Assembly (NCBI RefSeq): GCF_011250515.1
Contig: NZ_JAANOP010000001.1
Location: forward strand, 62,001 to 126,000
DNA from: Aquirufa ecclesiirivi
Lineage (GTDB): Bacteria; Bacteroidota; Bacteroidia; Cytophagales; Spirosomataceae
Direction of reading: 5' to 3'
Length of the DNA: 64,000 bases
Shown here: positions 1 through 8,346 of the stretch, piece after piece
Layout of the letters: the number at the start of each line of letters is the position of its first letter
Numbering within the stretch: the stretch's first letter is position 1
Position numbers and translations under genes: made by a program
Notes under the pieces: model-generated
Database searches by the model: none
Seen by the model: the letters and a program-made list of their open reading frames with translations, nothing else
What the model was told of the DNA's origin: nothing

Positions 1-144
1 TTTTTTAAGAGGAATATTCTTAAAAAAGTGAAATTTTTTGCGTATTTAATTTGGAGTTAACATGAAAAGGCTAGTTTTGAGCAAACAAACGGAAAGCTTC
101 CGCCTAAGATTTTATTAATCAAGCATTTATCAATTATCAACATT
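1..144. other. AT-rich leader region with an inverted repeat
   Basis: No gene is visible here. A perfect 10-bp inverted repeat (TTTTTTAAGA at 1-10, its complement at 18-27, 7-nt loop) sits at the window edge. It begins with T and ends with A, the reverse of a rho-independent terminator on the + strand, so I do not call it one. The rest is the upstream region of the small secreted protein gene starting at 145. Confidence 0.4.
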
Positions 145-498
145 ATGAAAAATTTCATCACAAAAAACGCTTTAGCCGCTCTTGTCGTAGCCGCTATCTT
201 GTCTGTCTCTTCTGCACATGCCGCAGAATTCGCTCTTCCTGTAAACATTGACCAAGTAGGTAAAATGAAATTCCTAGTTAGCTCGGATACATCATCACCC
301 TTGTACGTGGTTATTTATGATGAAGACAATAACCAAATTACCCGCGAAACACTTAGTACAAAGAAATTATTCAATTTCTCTAACCTAAATGATGGTCGCT
401 ATAAAATGGTTATTTTTGATTCACGTAAAAACGTCATCAAATCTAAGACTTTCAGTATTTTAACAGAAACGAAAAGAGATTTAGTGGCTGTACAGTAA
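145..498 (+). CDS. Small secreted protein of unknown function
   Basis: The 117-residue product starts with a clear Sec signal peptide: positive residues MKNFITKN, a hydrophobic core, and an A-H-A type cleavage site near residue 26. The mature part of about 90 residues is rich in alternating hydrophobic residues and looks like a single beta-sandwich (for example SPLYVVIYDEDNNQI and GRYKMVIFDSRKNVI). I recognise no catalytic motif. Short proteins of this type are common in Cytophagales and are usually left as hypothetical; a small periplasmic or surface beta-domain is the most that can be inferred. It is a single-gene unit closed by a strong terminator at 517-545. Confidence 0.75.
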   Translation: MKNFITKNALAALVVAAILSVSSAHAAEFALPVNIDQVGKMKFLVSSDTSSPLYVVIYDEDNNQITRETLSTKKLFNFSNLNDGRYKMVIFDSRKNVIKSKTFSILTETKRDLVAVQ

Positions 499-516
499 TC
501 GATTAAATCCAACACG

Positions 517-545
517 AAAAAGGCGCCAGAAGCGCCTTTTTTTTT
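517..545 (+). terminator. Rho-independent terminator after the small secreted protein gene
   Basis: A 10-bp stem with GC core GGCGC/GCGCC, a 5-nt loop, and a run of nine T lies 19 nt after the stop codon at 498. Confidence 0.9.
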
Positions 546-649
546 GCCCAAAAAAAATACTATCCTAAAATATAAGTTAGAATACCCAGCCCCTGCTCAA
601 AAATTCGTAATTTTAATCTCTATTTTTTCCCATCAATTAATTTCCCCTT

Positions 650-2926
650 ATGGATTATTTGGCTGGCTTGAACGAGCCCCAACGACAAGCTGTTTTACAT
701 ACTGAAGGCCCTTTAATGATTATTGCTGGAGCTGGCTCTGGCAAAACACGCGTGCTAACTTATCGCACGGCTTACCTGATTCAACACGGTATCGATCCAT
801 TCCAAATTTTACTATTAACTTTTACCAATAAAGCCGCTGGCGAAATGCGCCATCGTATCGAATCCGTCATCGGAAAAGAGGCAAAAAACATCTGGATGGG
901 GACTTTCCACTCCGTATTTGCTAAAATCCTACGCTTTGAAGGTGAAAAATTGGGCTATACTTCCAACTTTTCCATTTATGATACTGACGACTCCAAGTCC
1001 CTATTACGTGCCATCATCAAAGAACAAAACCTAGATGATAAGGTCTATAAAGTCAATTTGGTCTTAAACCGAATTTCAGGTGCAAAAAATAGATTAATTA
1101 GTCCTGAACAATACCTAAATAGCGCCATTCTGGGAGAAGAAGACCGCATGGCCCGCATTCCCAAAATGGGTGAAATCTACCGAACCTATTGCATTCGTTG
1201 CTTTCAAGCCAATGCCATGGACTTTGATGATTTATTATACCAAACCAATATCCTTTTTAGAGATCATTTGGACGTATTGAACAAATACCAACACAAATTC
1301 AAACACGTCATGGTGGATGAGTTTCAAGATACCAACGTTTCTCAATATTTATTAACGAAAAAACTGGCTGCCGTACACCGTAACATTTGCGTGGTAGGCG
1401 ATGATGCCCAAAGCATCTATGCTTTTCGCGGAGCTGATATTCAAAACATCTTGAATTTTGAAAGGGATTATTCCGACCTAACAACCATCAAATTGGAAGA
1501 GAACTACCGTTCTACCAAAAATATTGTGGCTGTCGCTAATTCCATCATTTCAAGAAATAAAAACCAACTCGAAAAAAACGTTTTTACGTCCAATGAAGTA
1601 GGGGATCAAATAGAAATTATCCGTGCTGGAAGTGACAATGAAGAGGGGCGGATGATTGCCTCCTCCATCTTTGAAACCAAACAAAAAGAAGGATTACATT
1701 GGTCAGATTTTGCTATTTTATATCGAACCAACGCTCAATCACGCTCTTTTGAGGAATCCTTGCGCCGATTAAACATCAAATATCGCATCATTGGTGGATT
1801 GTCTTTCTACCAAAGAAAAGAAATCAAAGATGTCCTGGCTTACCTTCGTTTTGTGGTCAACCAAAACGATGAAGAAGCATTTAAACGCATCATCAACCTG
1901 CCTAAAAGAGGCATTGGGGATACCACTATTGCAAAAATTGCAGTTACAGCAGCTGAAAATAATTGCTCCATTTGGGATGTCATTTCCAACATTCAGACCT
2001 TTCAAGGAGCAAGAGGAACCGCCTCCATTGAAAATTTTGCGGATCTCATTAAGTCATTCAAATTAATGGCTGAAGTTGAACATAAAGATGCTTATGAAAT
2101 CGCCAACCACGTAGCTAAAGCTTCTGGACTTTTACGCGAACTTTATGAAGATAAAACGGTAGAAGGCCTAGCCCGCTATCAAAACTTACAAGAATTACTC
2201 AATGCCATCAAGCAATTTGTAGATGACCCAGAAAATGAAGACAAATCCCTCGCTACATTTTTGCAGTCTGTCTCCTTATTAACCAATGCCGACACGCAAG
2301 AAGACCCCAATGATCGCGACAAAGTGACCTTAATGACAGTTCACTCAGCGAAAGGCCTGGAATTCAAACACGTGTTTTTAGTAGGATTAGAAGAAGATTT
2401 ATTCCCCAGCCAAATGATGCTACAAAGCCAAGCAGATTTGGAAGAAGAACGTCGACTTTTTTATGTGGCCGTCACCCGTGCCGAAAAGAAATTGATGATT
2501 TCCTATGCGGAATCACGCTATCAATTTGGTCGATTAAAATCATGTGAGCCAAGTCGTTTCCTCGATGAAATTGACAGTGCCTATTTGAAAATGGCAAAAA
2601 CACCTGGCAAAAAAGAAGTTCAAGCCTTCAGACCCGTTCAGAAAACAGGATTTGTATCCAGTTCCACTAGCCCGTCAGCTGCTCAATTAATCCAAAAACC
2701 CAAACAAAATACGAATTACCAGCACGTTGCATCCAGCCATTTTGCCCCTACCGATCCATTAAAATTAGAGGCAGGCCAACAAGTCGAGCATCAAAAATTT
2801 GGTTTTGGATTAATCAAAAAAATAGAAGTCAACGGTGCCGAAAGAAAAGCCGTGATTGATTTTGAAAAAGGAGTAGGTGAAAAAACCTTGTTATTGAGTT
2901 TCGCCAAACTAATGGTGAAAGTTTAA
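650..2926 (+). CDS. UvrD/PcrA-type ATP-dependent 3'-5' DNA helicase
   Basis: Superfamily 1A helicase of 758 residues that unwinds DNA 3'-5' in repair and replication restart. Visible motifs: Walker A GAGSGKT near residue 27, Walker B VDEFQD near 224, GDDAQSIYAFRGA (motif III region), the motif V stretch HSAKGLEFKHVFLVGLEE near 560 and motif VI YVAVTRAEKKL near 608. The C-terminal end (about 700-758, containing VEHQKFGFGLI) resembles the Tudor-like tail of PcrA, which binds RNA polymerase in Bacillus. Length is close to PcrA (about 720-740). It is followed at once by the convergent propeller gene ending at 2927. UvrD and PcrA cannot be separated by motif alone. Confidence 0.95.
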   Translation: MDYLAGLNEPQRQAVLHTEGPLMIIAGAGSGKTRVLTYRTAYLIQHGIDPFQILLLTFTNKAAGEMRHRIESVIGKEAKNIWMGTFHSVFAKILRFEGEKLGYTSNFSIYDTDDSKSLLRAIIKEQNLDDKVYKVNLVLNRISGAKNRLISPEQYLNSAILGEEDRMARIPKMGEIYRTYCIRCFQANAMDFDDLLYQTNILFRDHLDVLNKYQHKFKHVMVDEFQDTNVSQYLLTKKLAAVHRNICVVGDDAQSIYAFRGADIQNILNFERDYSDLTTIKLEENYRSTKNIVAVANSIISRNKNQLEKNVFTSNEVGDQIEIIRAGSDNEEGRMIASSIFETKQKEGLHWSDFAILYRTNAQSRSFEESLRRLNIKYRIIGGLSFYQRKEIKDVLAYLRFVVNQNDEEAFKRIINLPKRGIGDTTIAKIAVTAAENNCSIWDVISNIQTFQGARGTASIENFADLIKSFKLMAEVEHKDAYEIANHVAKASGLLRELYEDKTVEGLARYQNLQELLNAIKQFVDDPENEDKSLATFLQSVSLLTNADTQEDPNDRDKVTLMTVHSAKGLEFKHVFLVGLEEDLFPSQMMLQSQADLEEERRLFYVAVTRAEKKLMISYAESRYQFGRLKSCEPSRFLDEIDSAYLKMAKTPGKKEVQAFRPVQKTGFVSSSTSPSAAQLIQKPKQNTNYQHVASSHFAPTDPLKLEAGQQVEHQKFGFGLIKKIEVNGAERKAVIDFEKGVGEKTLLLSFAKLMVKV

Positions 2927-3868
2927 TTATTTCTTGGGAGTAAAATATACATGGACAGGTCCAGGGGAACTAGCTACCTCGGAAATAGTATAAAAACCAT
3001 TTGCCCCATGAGAAAAAGCGAGAGCCTCCCCTTGAGGTTCCAGTTTACTGGGTACTATTTTAGGCGGACGTTTTAAGGCTTCTCCTAGGGTTTCATGTTT
3101 CCCTTTCTTCCAATAATACACCTCCAAATAATTCCGAATAACCACTTCTTGATTATTATTTGCAACATCACCAGCTGTAACATTATACAATTGTTTCAAG
3201 ATTGCCAGGTCAGAACTTGGCTCAGAAAAATTCAATTTCCTAACAAACTCGGCCTCCACCACTTTGTTCTCCATAAAGCTCTCCCCCTTAATGCGATACA
3301 GGCTTTTGCGATCATCCTGCTTACTCACCAAATACATATCCCCATTCAGCTGGTCTACCAACAAGCACTCCATATCCTTGGAACCTTCTGGTAATTTAAA
3401 TTCCAATTTCTCTACCTGCTTGATAATTCGAGTGACCATATTGGATGAACGAATGTCAAACTCCTTGAATCGATAAATAAAATAAGAACCATACTCTTGT
3501 TTATTGTCGCCCGTATCCGCCACATATACATAAGATTCATTCGGATTTTTATACCAATAAGCCAAATCTTCCCAATCTCTATTCTGAGCTCCTTGAAGTA
3601 AAAACTCCACTTTACCCGTTCCATAGCGATCAATCAAAAAAATACGATTTAAATCTTGCGAGTCATTGACAACCCAGAAAAGTTCCGGGTTTAGTCTACT
3701 GGCCACCATGCCCGAAGCTTCATCGATTTCAATGTTTTCTAAAACCCCTTCATCGACTGTGGCCGAAAAATTGGTTTTAGCCATTTGTGCATCAATGATA
3801 TAGAGCGATTGGCAAGCCCAGACAATCAAGGCTAGAATTCCTAAACGAAACCAGTGAGTTGTTTTCAC
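2927..3868 (-). CDS. Secreted beta-propeller-like protein, SdiA-regulated/YncE-like, copy 2
   Basis: This 313-residue protein is a clear paralogue of the upstream gene (3865-4821). Both share the blocks EASGMV, WVVNDSQD or WAHNDSGD, FLIDRYGTGK or FLIDTFGKG, QGAQNRDWED or QGAENRDWED, YVADTGDN or YIADFGDN, GSKDMECLLVDQ or GSRDMECLLVDQ, and EPQGEA or EPQGEG. These resemble PE-PGRS/SdiA-regulated propeller proteins, whose function is unknown. The start is GTG and overlaps the TGA stop of copy 1, so the two are probably translationally coupled. The N-terminus is hydrophobic and ends in WAC, compatible with a lipoprotein. Molecular role is not known; an exported calcium-binding or phytase-like propeller is one possibility. 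Confidence 0.8.
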   Translation of the reverse strand: MKTTHWFRLGILALIVWACQSLYIIDAQMAKTNFSATVDEGVLENIEIDEASGMVASRLNPELFWVVNDSQDLNRIFLIDRYGTGKVEFLLQGAQNRDWEDLAYWYKNPNESYVYVADTGDNKQEYGSYFIYRFKEFDIRSSNMVTRIIKQVEKLEFKLPEGSKDMECLLVDQLNGDMYLVSKQDDRKSLYRIKGESFMENKVVEAEFVRKLNFSEPSSDLAILKQLYNVTAGDVANNNQEVVIRNYLEVYYWKKGKHETLGEALKRPPKIVPSKLEPQGEALAFSHGANGFYTISEVASSPGPVHVYFTPKK

Positions 3869-4821
3869 TTTCGCTTATAAAAATATAAATGAACCGGCGT
3901 ACTTCCTTTTTCAGAAATGGTATAATACCCTCCTCCATCTGCCGCAAAGGTGATTCCTTCTCCCTGTGGTTCAGTTGGATTCCCCACATAAGGAACTTGT
4001 TTGGCCGCCCTTGCTAAAGCTTCTGGGATCGTTTCATTGGTTTTTCTCTTCCAATAATAGCATTCAAAATAATTCTTAATCAATATCTCGGTATTATCTG
4101 GCGAAACATCCCCAGACGTAATATAATATGCTGTCACAATCTGTCCTAAGGTAGAAAAAGGCACCGAAACATTCAATTCCTGCACAAATTCAGCCTTAAC
4201 ATTGGCCTGATTGGTAAAGCTTGCTGCTGGTATTTTATATAATCTCTTCTTTGTTTCTCTTTTTGAAACAATAAAAACGTCCTTGGTCTTTTGGTCAACC
4301 AACAGACATTCCATATCCCGAGATCCATCAGGAAGAGTAAAGGTTAATTTTTGAACTCCCGTAATGGTCGCATTATTGATGGAAGTGACATTGGGTTCAT
4401 TAAACCAATAAATGGCATAAGAAGCATGGCTCGCACTATTATCCCCAAAGTCGGCAATATAAACAACCGCACTTCCGTTACTATCCGATATCAAGGCGAT
4501 GTCTTCCCAATCTCGATTTTCGGCCCCTTGGATAACAAATTGCTTCATCCCTTTCCCAAAAGTATCGATCAAAAACAGTCGATTGCCATCCCCGGAATCA
4601 TTATGCGCCCATAAAAAACCTTCATTCTTTTTACTTGACACCATTCCCGAGGCCTCATCCAATTCAGGGTTTTCGATGATTCCACGATCCACTCCATCTT
4701 CATAACTTGACTCCGTTACACCTGGTTCAGGCGTAGGTGCCGGTCCAGGACAAGCAGTCAGCAATAAACTTAGGGGTAGTAAAAAAAGTAAGCGTTTATA
4801 TGAACTATACAGTTTTTTCAT
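3865..4821 (-). CDS. Beta-propeller-like lipoprotein, SdiA-regulated/YncE-like, copy 1
   Basis: The 318-residue product starts at the ATG at 4821, giving a lipoprotein signal MKKLYSSYKRLLF... with lipobox LTAC, then a Pro/Glu linker (PGPAPTPEPG). An upstream alternative start at 4848 would add nine residues before the signal and is unlikely. The gene overlaps the end of gldE by 17 nt and the start of copy 2 by 4 nt, so gldE and both copies probably form one transcription unit. Repeated NDSGD, FGDN and DMEC motifs indicate a six-bladed-propeller-like fold. No enzymatic residues can be assigned. Confidence 0.82.
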   Translation of the reverse strand: MKKLYSSYKRLLFLLPLSLLLTACPGPAPTPEPGVTESSYEDGVDRGIIENPELDEASGMVSSKKNEGFLWAHNDSGDGNRLFLIDTFGKGMKQFVIQGAENRDWEDIALISDSNGSAVVYIADFGDNSASHASYAIYWFNEPNVTSINNATITGVQKLTFTLPDGSRDMECLLVDQKTKDVFIVSKRETKKRLYKIPAASFTNQANVKAEFVQELNVSVPFSTLGQIVTAYYITSGDVSPDNTEILIKNYFECYYWKRKTNETIPEALARAAKQVPYVGNPTEPQGEGITFAADGGGYYTISEKGSTPVHLYFYKRK

Positions 4822-6163
4822 CAGATTCAGGGGGCAAAGGAGCGGCATTCAGGCTAACCTTAATTTTTTTAATTCGGCGGGTATCCACCGATTGAATTTT
4901 AAAGATAAAAGGTTCACAAACTATTTCCTCACCAGCATGTGGAATACGAGAAAATAACTCGATACACAAACCTGCTAAGGTCTCGCTTTCCCCTTTTACT
5001 TTTTCAAAAATAGAGACATCTACATCAAAAACACGACAAAAATCATTCAAAGAAATTTTTGCTTCAAACAAATACGTATGATCATCTAGTTTTTTATAGT
5101 CTAATTCCTCTTCATCAAACTCATCGTTGATATCCCCTACAATCTCCTCAATGATATCTTCCATGGTCACTAAGCCTTCTGTCTCTCCATATTCATTCAC
5201 TACAATGGCCATGTGTACCCGTTTTTCTTGAAAATCATAGAGCAAATCATCAATTTTCTTATTTTCTGGAACAAAAAAGGGTTGATGCAAAAGTGACAAC
5301 CAATCAAATTTTTCATTTTGATCAATATGTTCCAATAAATCCTTGATGTACAAAATCCCTTCTATTTTATCGATAGTTTCGGCGTATACAGGAACACGAG
5401 AATATCCGTTTTTATTGATTTTATCCATCAATTCATGGAAATCCATCTCGGTATCAAAAGCCACAATATCCCTTCTCGCCTTCATGACGCCTTTCACTGA
5501 GGTATTCCCAAAATTCAAAATACCCCGTAAAATATCTTTTTCCCTTTCCGTCGTATTCTCATCCGTCGTTATTTCTAATGCCTGATTCAACTCATGAGTG
5601 GTCAAATAATATGATTTCTTCTCAATCCGATTTTCAATCAAATTCGATATTCCCAACAAAACCTTAGATAGTGGTTTAAAGGTAAAAGTGAAAAAATCAA
5701 TCAATGGAGCAGTATATCGAGCAAAAATCAAATTATTCTGTTGAGCCCATACCTTAGGAATCAATTCCCCGAAAAAGGCAATGATGAAAGTTACCCCAAA
5801 CAACAAAAACAAGGTGACAATCAAGGTATTAACCGATTCTTCTCCAATCAATAATTGGGTAAGGTAATTGGCTAAGGTAATGAAAATGATATTGACAAAA
5901 TTGATGGCAATCAAGAGTGTCGCGAGAAGAAGCTGGGGTTGATCTAACAATCGGCTTAGCGTCTTTTCACTTTTTGTAACACTTTCTTTGAGTGCTATCC
6001 GCTGCTCGGCATTTAGGGAAAAAAAGGCTACTTCGGAACCAGAAAGTAAAGCAGAAAGCAGAATTAAAGCGACTAATACAAGGCTGATAAAAATGATGGA
6101 AGGCGCGCTGATGTTGGGTTCAAAAGCAATCAACAAGATATTCGAATAGGGATCGGCCTCCAT
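4805..6163 (-). CDS. gldE: GldE-type CNNM/CBS-domain membrane protein
   Basis: The 452-residue protein has a DUF21/CNNM membrane domain (hydrophobic segments about 22-45, 78-100, 108-130), the hallmark FGELIPKVWAQ stretch, a cytoplasmic pair of CBS domains (about 215-335, containing SRVPVYAETIDKIEGILYI and VVNEYGETEGLVTMEDI), and a C-terminal CorC/HlyC domain (about 350-435). In Bacteroidota this architecture downstream of ssb and mutY is GldE, a gliding-motility-associated protein that also resembles magnesium/cobalt efflux proteins. The usual partner gldD does not follow; two propeller genes do. A -7 element at 6184-6191 supports the ATG at 6163. Confidence 0.85.
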   Translation of the reverse strand: MEADPYSNILLIAFEPNISAPSIIFISLVLVALILLSALLSGSEVAFFSLNAEQRIALKESVTKSEKTLSRLLDQPQLLLATLLIAINFVNIIFITLANYLTQLLIGEESVNTLIVTLFLLFGVTFIIAFFGELIPKVWAQQNNLIFARYTAPLIDFFTFTFKPLSKVLLGISNLIENRIEKKSYYLTTHELNQALEITTDENTTEREKDILRGILNFGNTSVKGVMKARRDIVAFDTEMDFHELMDKINKNGYSRVPVYAETIDKIEGILYIKDLLEHIDQNEKFDWLSLLHQPFFVPENKKIDDLLYDFQEKRVHMAIVVNEYGETEGLVTMEDIIEEIVGDINDEFDEEELDYKKLDDHTYLFEAKISLNDFCRVFDVDVSIFEKVKGESETLAGLCIELFSRIPHAGEEIVCEPFIFKIQSVDTRRIKKIKVSLNAAPLPPESDEKTV

Positions 6164-6183
6164 AGGGTAATGCTAAATTTATG

Positions 6184-6191
6184 CAAATTTA
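6184..6191 (-). promoter_or_regulatory. Candidate -7 promoter element of gldE
   Basis: The minus strand reads TAAATTTG, matching the Bacteroidota -7 consensus TAnnTTTG, about 20 nt before the gldE ATG. No clear TTG lies at the -33 position. Confidence 0.5.
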
Positions 6192-6239
6192 TAAAAAAGG
6201 GAATAGCTTTTATTAAGTATTCCCTTCTAGACCAGAATA

Positions 6240-6704
6240 TTAAAACGGAAGATCATCATCTCCGGAATCTGCAACCTGTGGAAAATTCGGAGCCGATGAG
6301 GCTGATTTATCTGAAGTAGGTAAGGCCTCAGGTCTAGGTCTCGCTTCAGGAGCGTCTTGAGCAGGACGATCATTTCTACCTCCAATCAAGTTGATGGACG
6401 TAGCCCGAATACGGTATCCACGTACCGTGGCTCCATTTTTATCTTGCCACTCCTCTGACCGTATTTTTCCTTCGATATACACCTGATTCCCTTTTCGAAG
6501 ATATTGTTCCGCGATGTTGGCTAAATTATCCCATAGCTCCACGCGGTGCCATTCCGTTTGCTCAACCCGCTGTCCATCTTTTCCTGGATAAGATTCAGAG
6601 GTAGCAATATTGATATTAGCCACCTTAATCCCACTTGGTAAGGCCCTTACTTCTGGGTCTCCCCCCAAATTGCCTAATAAAATTACTTTGTTTACTCCTG
6701 CCAT
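6240..6704 (-). CDS. ssb: Single-stranded DNA-binding protein
   Basis: The 154-residue protein has an N-terminal OB fold (about 1-110, starting MAGVNKVILLGNLGGDPEVR, with WHRVELWD and YIEGKIRSEEW), a disordered Pro/Ala-rich linker and the acidic tip DDDLPF, which recruits repair and replication partners. It coats single-stranded DNA as a tetramer. It lies between mutY and gldE, the usual Bacteroidota order. Confidence 0.97.
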   Translation of the reverse strand: MAGVNKVILLGNLGGDPEVRALPSGIKVANINIATSESYPGKDGQRVEQTEWHRVELWDNLANIAEQYLRKGNQVYIEGKIRSEEWQDKNGATVRGYRIRATSINLIGGRNDRPAQDAPEARPRPEALPTSDKSASSAPNFPQVADSGDDDLPF

Positions 6705-6748
6705 AATGTGTTTGTTTTAAATGATTATCGGCAAACCCTTTGCCAAAA

Positions 6749-6756
6749 CAAAATTA
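6749..6756 (-). promoter_or_regulatory. Candidate -7 promoter element of ssb
   Basis: The minus strand reads TAATTTTG, a full TAnnTTTG match, overlapping the mutY stop codon and 45 nt before the ssb ATG. It would let ssb be transcribed independently of mutY. Confidence 0.45.
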
Positions 6757-7851
6757 TCTTGGCATTGAATCATTAAAAATCTTCAGATGCAAATTATCAG
6801 TTATCAGATTCAAAAGCAAGACCGATTTTCCCAGCTTTTCAAAGTCCTCGGGCTGTATCCATTGAAATCCTGCCAAATTGCTAATATCAAGATTATCAGG
6901 AACTTGGACATGCCAAGCCCGACAATGTATCTTTTGGTGGCTGAGTATATGTAATTTGGGCGATTTCAAGAACTGTACAGTAGCGTTTGAGAACATGGTG
7001 GATAAATTATCATCCATCTCTACTAAACTTTCAAGTTCTTCCTCTTGAGCTGATTCTACCAAATAAAACTCCCATAAGCCCGACCAGATATCCCTTTCTT
7101 TTCTTTCTCGAACGAGTACCTGCCCTCCCTGTTCCAAGATAAAGTAGTTGAAATATCGATTCTTTTGTTTTGCTTTCTTTTGCTTCACAGGGAAATCCTG
7201 AATTCGCTTCTGTTGAAATGCAAAACAAGTCAAACTTAAAGGACAACTAGCGCATAAAGGTGCTGGACTACATTGCAAGGAGCCAAAATCCATGATGGCT
7301 TGATTAAATTCAGCGGGCTGATCCTGAGGAATTAATTCCATGGCCACATCCGTAAATTCTTTTCGTGCCGAACTATGAAGGATATCCGTTTCTATGCCAA
7401 AATAACGCGCTAATATTCGAAAGACATTACCATCTACAACGGGTTTAGCCTCCCCAAAAGCAAAAGAGGCAATAGCAGCAGCGGTGTAGGGTCCCACGCC
7501 TGGTAATTGAATTAAATCATTATATGTAGCAGGAAATTGTCCATGATAATCAGATACCACCAATTTCGCTGTTTTATGCAAGTTTCTAGCTCTAGAATAA
7601 TAACCTAATCCCTGCCAATGTCGAAACAAAACAGATTCCTCCGCTTGAGCAAGCGATTCCACTGTAGGAAAAACCTCAAGTAATTTTAGATAATATGGCA
7701 ATCCTTGTGCTACACGGGTTTGTTGCAGAACTACCTCCGACAACCAAATCGCATAAGGGTCTTGGGTTTGTCGCCAAGGTAATGCTCGAGCATGTTGCCG
7801 ATACCAAGATAATAGGCCTTTTGTAAAAGGGTGATGATTTGTAGATTGCAT
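6754..7851 (-). CDS. mutY: A/G-specific adenine DNA glycosylase
   Basis: MutY removes adenine opposite 8-oxoguanine. The 365-residue protein has the HhH-GPD fold with catalytic Glu in WLSEVVLQQTRV (about residue 40), the helix-hairpin-helix LPGVGPYTA (about 117-125), catalytic Asp in VVDGNVFRILARY, an iron-sulfur cluster site CSPAPLCASCPLSLTC, and a C-terminal NUDIX-like MutT domain (about 225-360). The cluster spacing is C-x5-C-x2-C-x5-C, one residue shorter in the first gap than the classic C-x6. The ATG at 7851 is preferred: the TTG at 7863 lies inside a -7 promoter element. Confidence 0.95.
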   Translation of the reverse strand: MQSTNHHPFTKGLLSWYRQHARALPWRQTQDPYAIWLSEVVLQQTRVAQGLPYYLKLLEVFPTVESLAQAEESVLFRHWQGLGYYSRARNLHKTAKLVVSDYHGQFPATYNDLIQLPGVGPYTAAAIASFAFGEAKPVVDGNVFRILARYFGIETDILHSSARKEFTDVAMELIPQDQPAEFNQAIMDFGSLQCSPAPLCASCPLSLTCFAFQQKRIQDFPVKQKKAKQKNRYFNYFILEQGGQVLVRERKERDIWSGLWEFYLVESAQEEELESLVEMDDNLSTMFSNATVQFLKSPKLHILSHQKIHCRAWHVQVPDNLDISNLAGFQWIQPEDFEKLGKSVLLLNLITDNLHLKIFNDSMPR

Positions 7852-7860
7852 GGGATGAAT

Positions 7861-7868
7861 CAAAGATA
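7861..7868 (-). promoter_or_regulatory. -7 promoter element of mutY
   Basis: The minus strand reads TATCTTTG. The expected transcription start is only a few nucleotides before the ATG at 7851, so the mRNA would be nearly leaderless. Confidence 0.6.
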
Positions 7869-7956
7869 CGAAGAAAGAAGGGAGCTATTTGACAAGCATT
7901 TACTAAAAAAATCAATTAAATCATTGACAACCATTTCTATTCTTCGAGAAAAACAT

Positions 7957-7964
7957 TACTTTTG
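7957..7964 (+). promoter_or_regulatory. Candidate -7 promoter element of the HU gene
   Basis: TACTTTTG matches TAnnTTTG. The -33 region shows only TTTC at 7934-7937. It lies 63 nt before the GTG start of the HU gene. Confidence 0.5.
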
Positions 7965-8027
7965 TGTCCCTTTTAAAGAAAGGGAAAGCGATTAGAACAA
8001 AATTGATAATTTAAAGCATTAATTACC

Positions 8028-8321
8028 GTGACCAAGGCAGATGTAATTGCTGAAATTTCCAGCAAAACAGGGATTGACAAAAAAGATGTTTCTGAAACGT
8101 TAGAAAAGTTTTTCGAAGTTGTAAAAGATAATTTATCCAAACAAGAGAACATTTATGTTCGTGGTTTTGGAAGTTTTATCAACAAAAAGAGAGCAAAAAA
8201 GATTGCTAGAAATATTTCAAAAAACACGGCAATTACCATTGACGAACACTATGTACCTAGCTTTAAACCAGCTAAAGTGTTCATTGAACAAGTTAAAACC
8301 AGCACTGACCCTGCTAAATAA
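8028..8321 (+). CDS. HU/IHF-family DNA-binding protein
   Basis: The 97-residue nucleoid protein begins at GTG (TKADVIAEISSKTG). It has the HU dimerisation helices, GFGSF, and a DNA-binding arm. In the arm the canonical RNPxTG tip is RNISKNT, lacking the DNA-kinking proline, which is the form common in Bacteroidota HU proteins. It bends and packages DNA as a dimer. It heads a cluster with a TPR protein, a tiny basic protein and RNase G. Confidence 0.93.
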   Translation: MTKADVIAEISSKTGIDKKDVSETLEKFFEVVKDNLSKQENIYVRGFGSFINKKRAKKIARNISKNTAITIDEHYVPSFKPAKVFIEQVKTSTDPAK

Positions 8322-8346
8322 GGCTTAATGCCTCAGGTCTAGAAAA

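Noticed and set aside
1-27. Inverted repeat at the left edge as terminator
   Set aside because: The polarity (T first, A last) is wrong for a + strand terminator, and the left context is not available.
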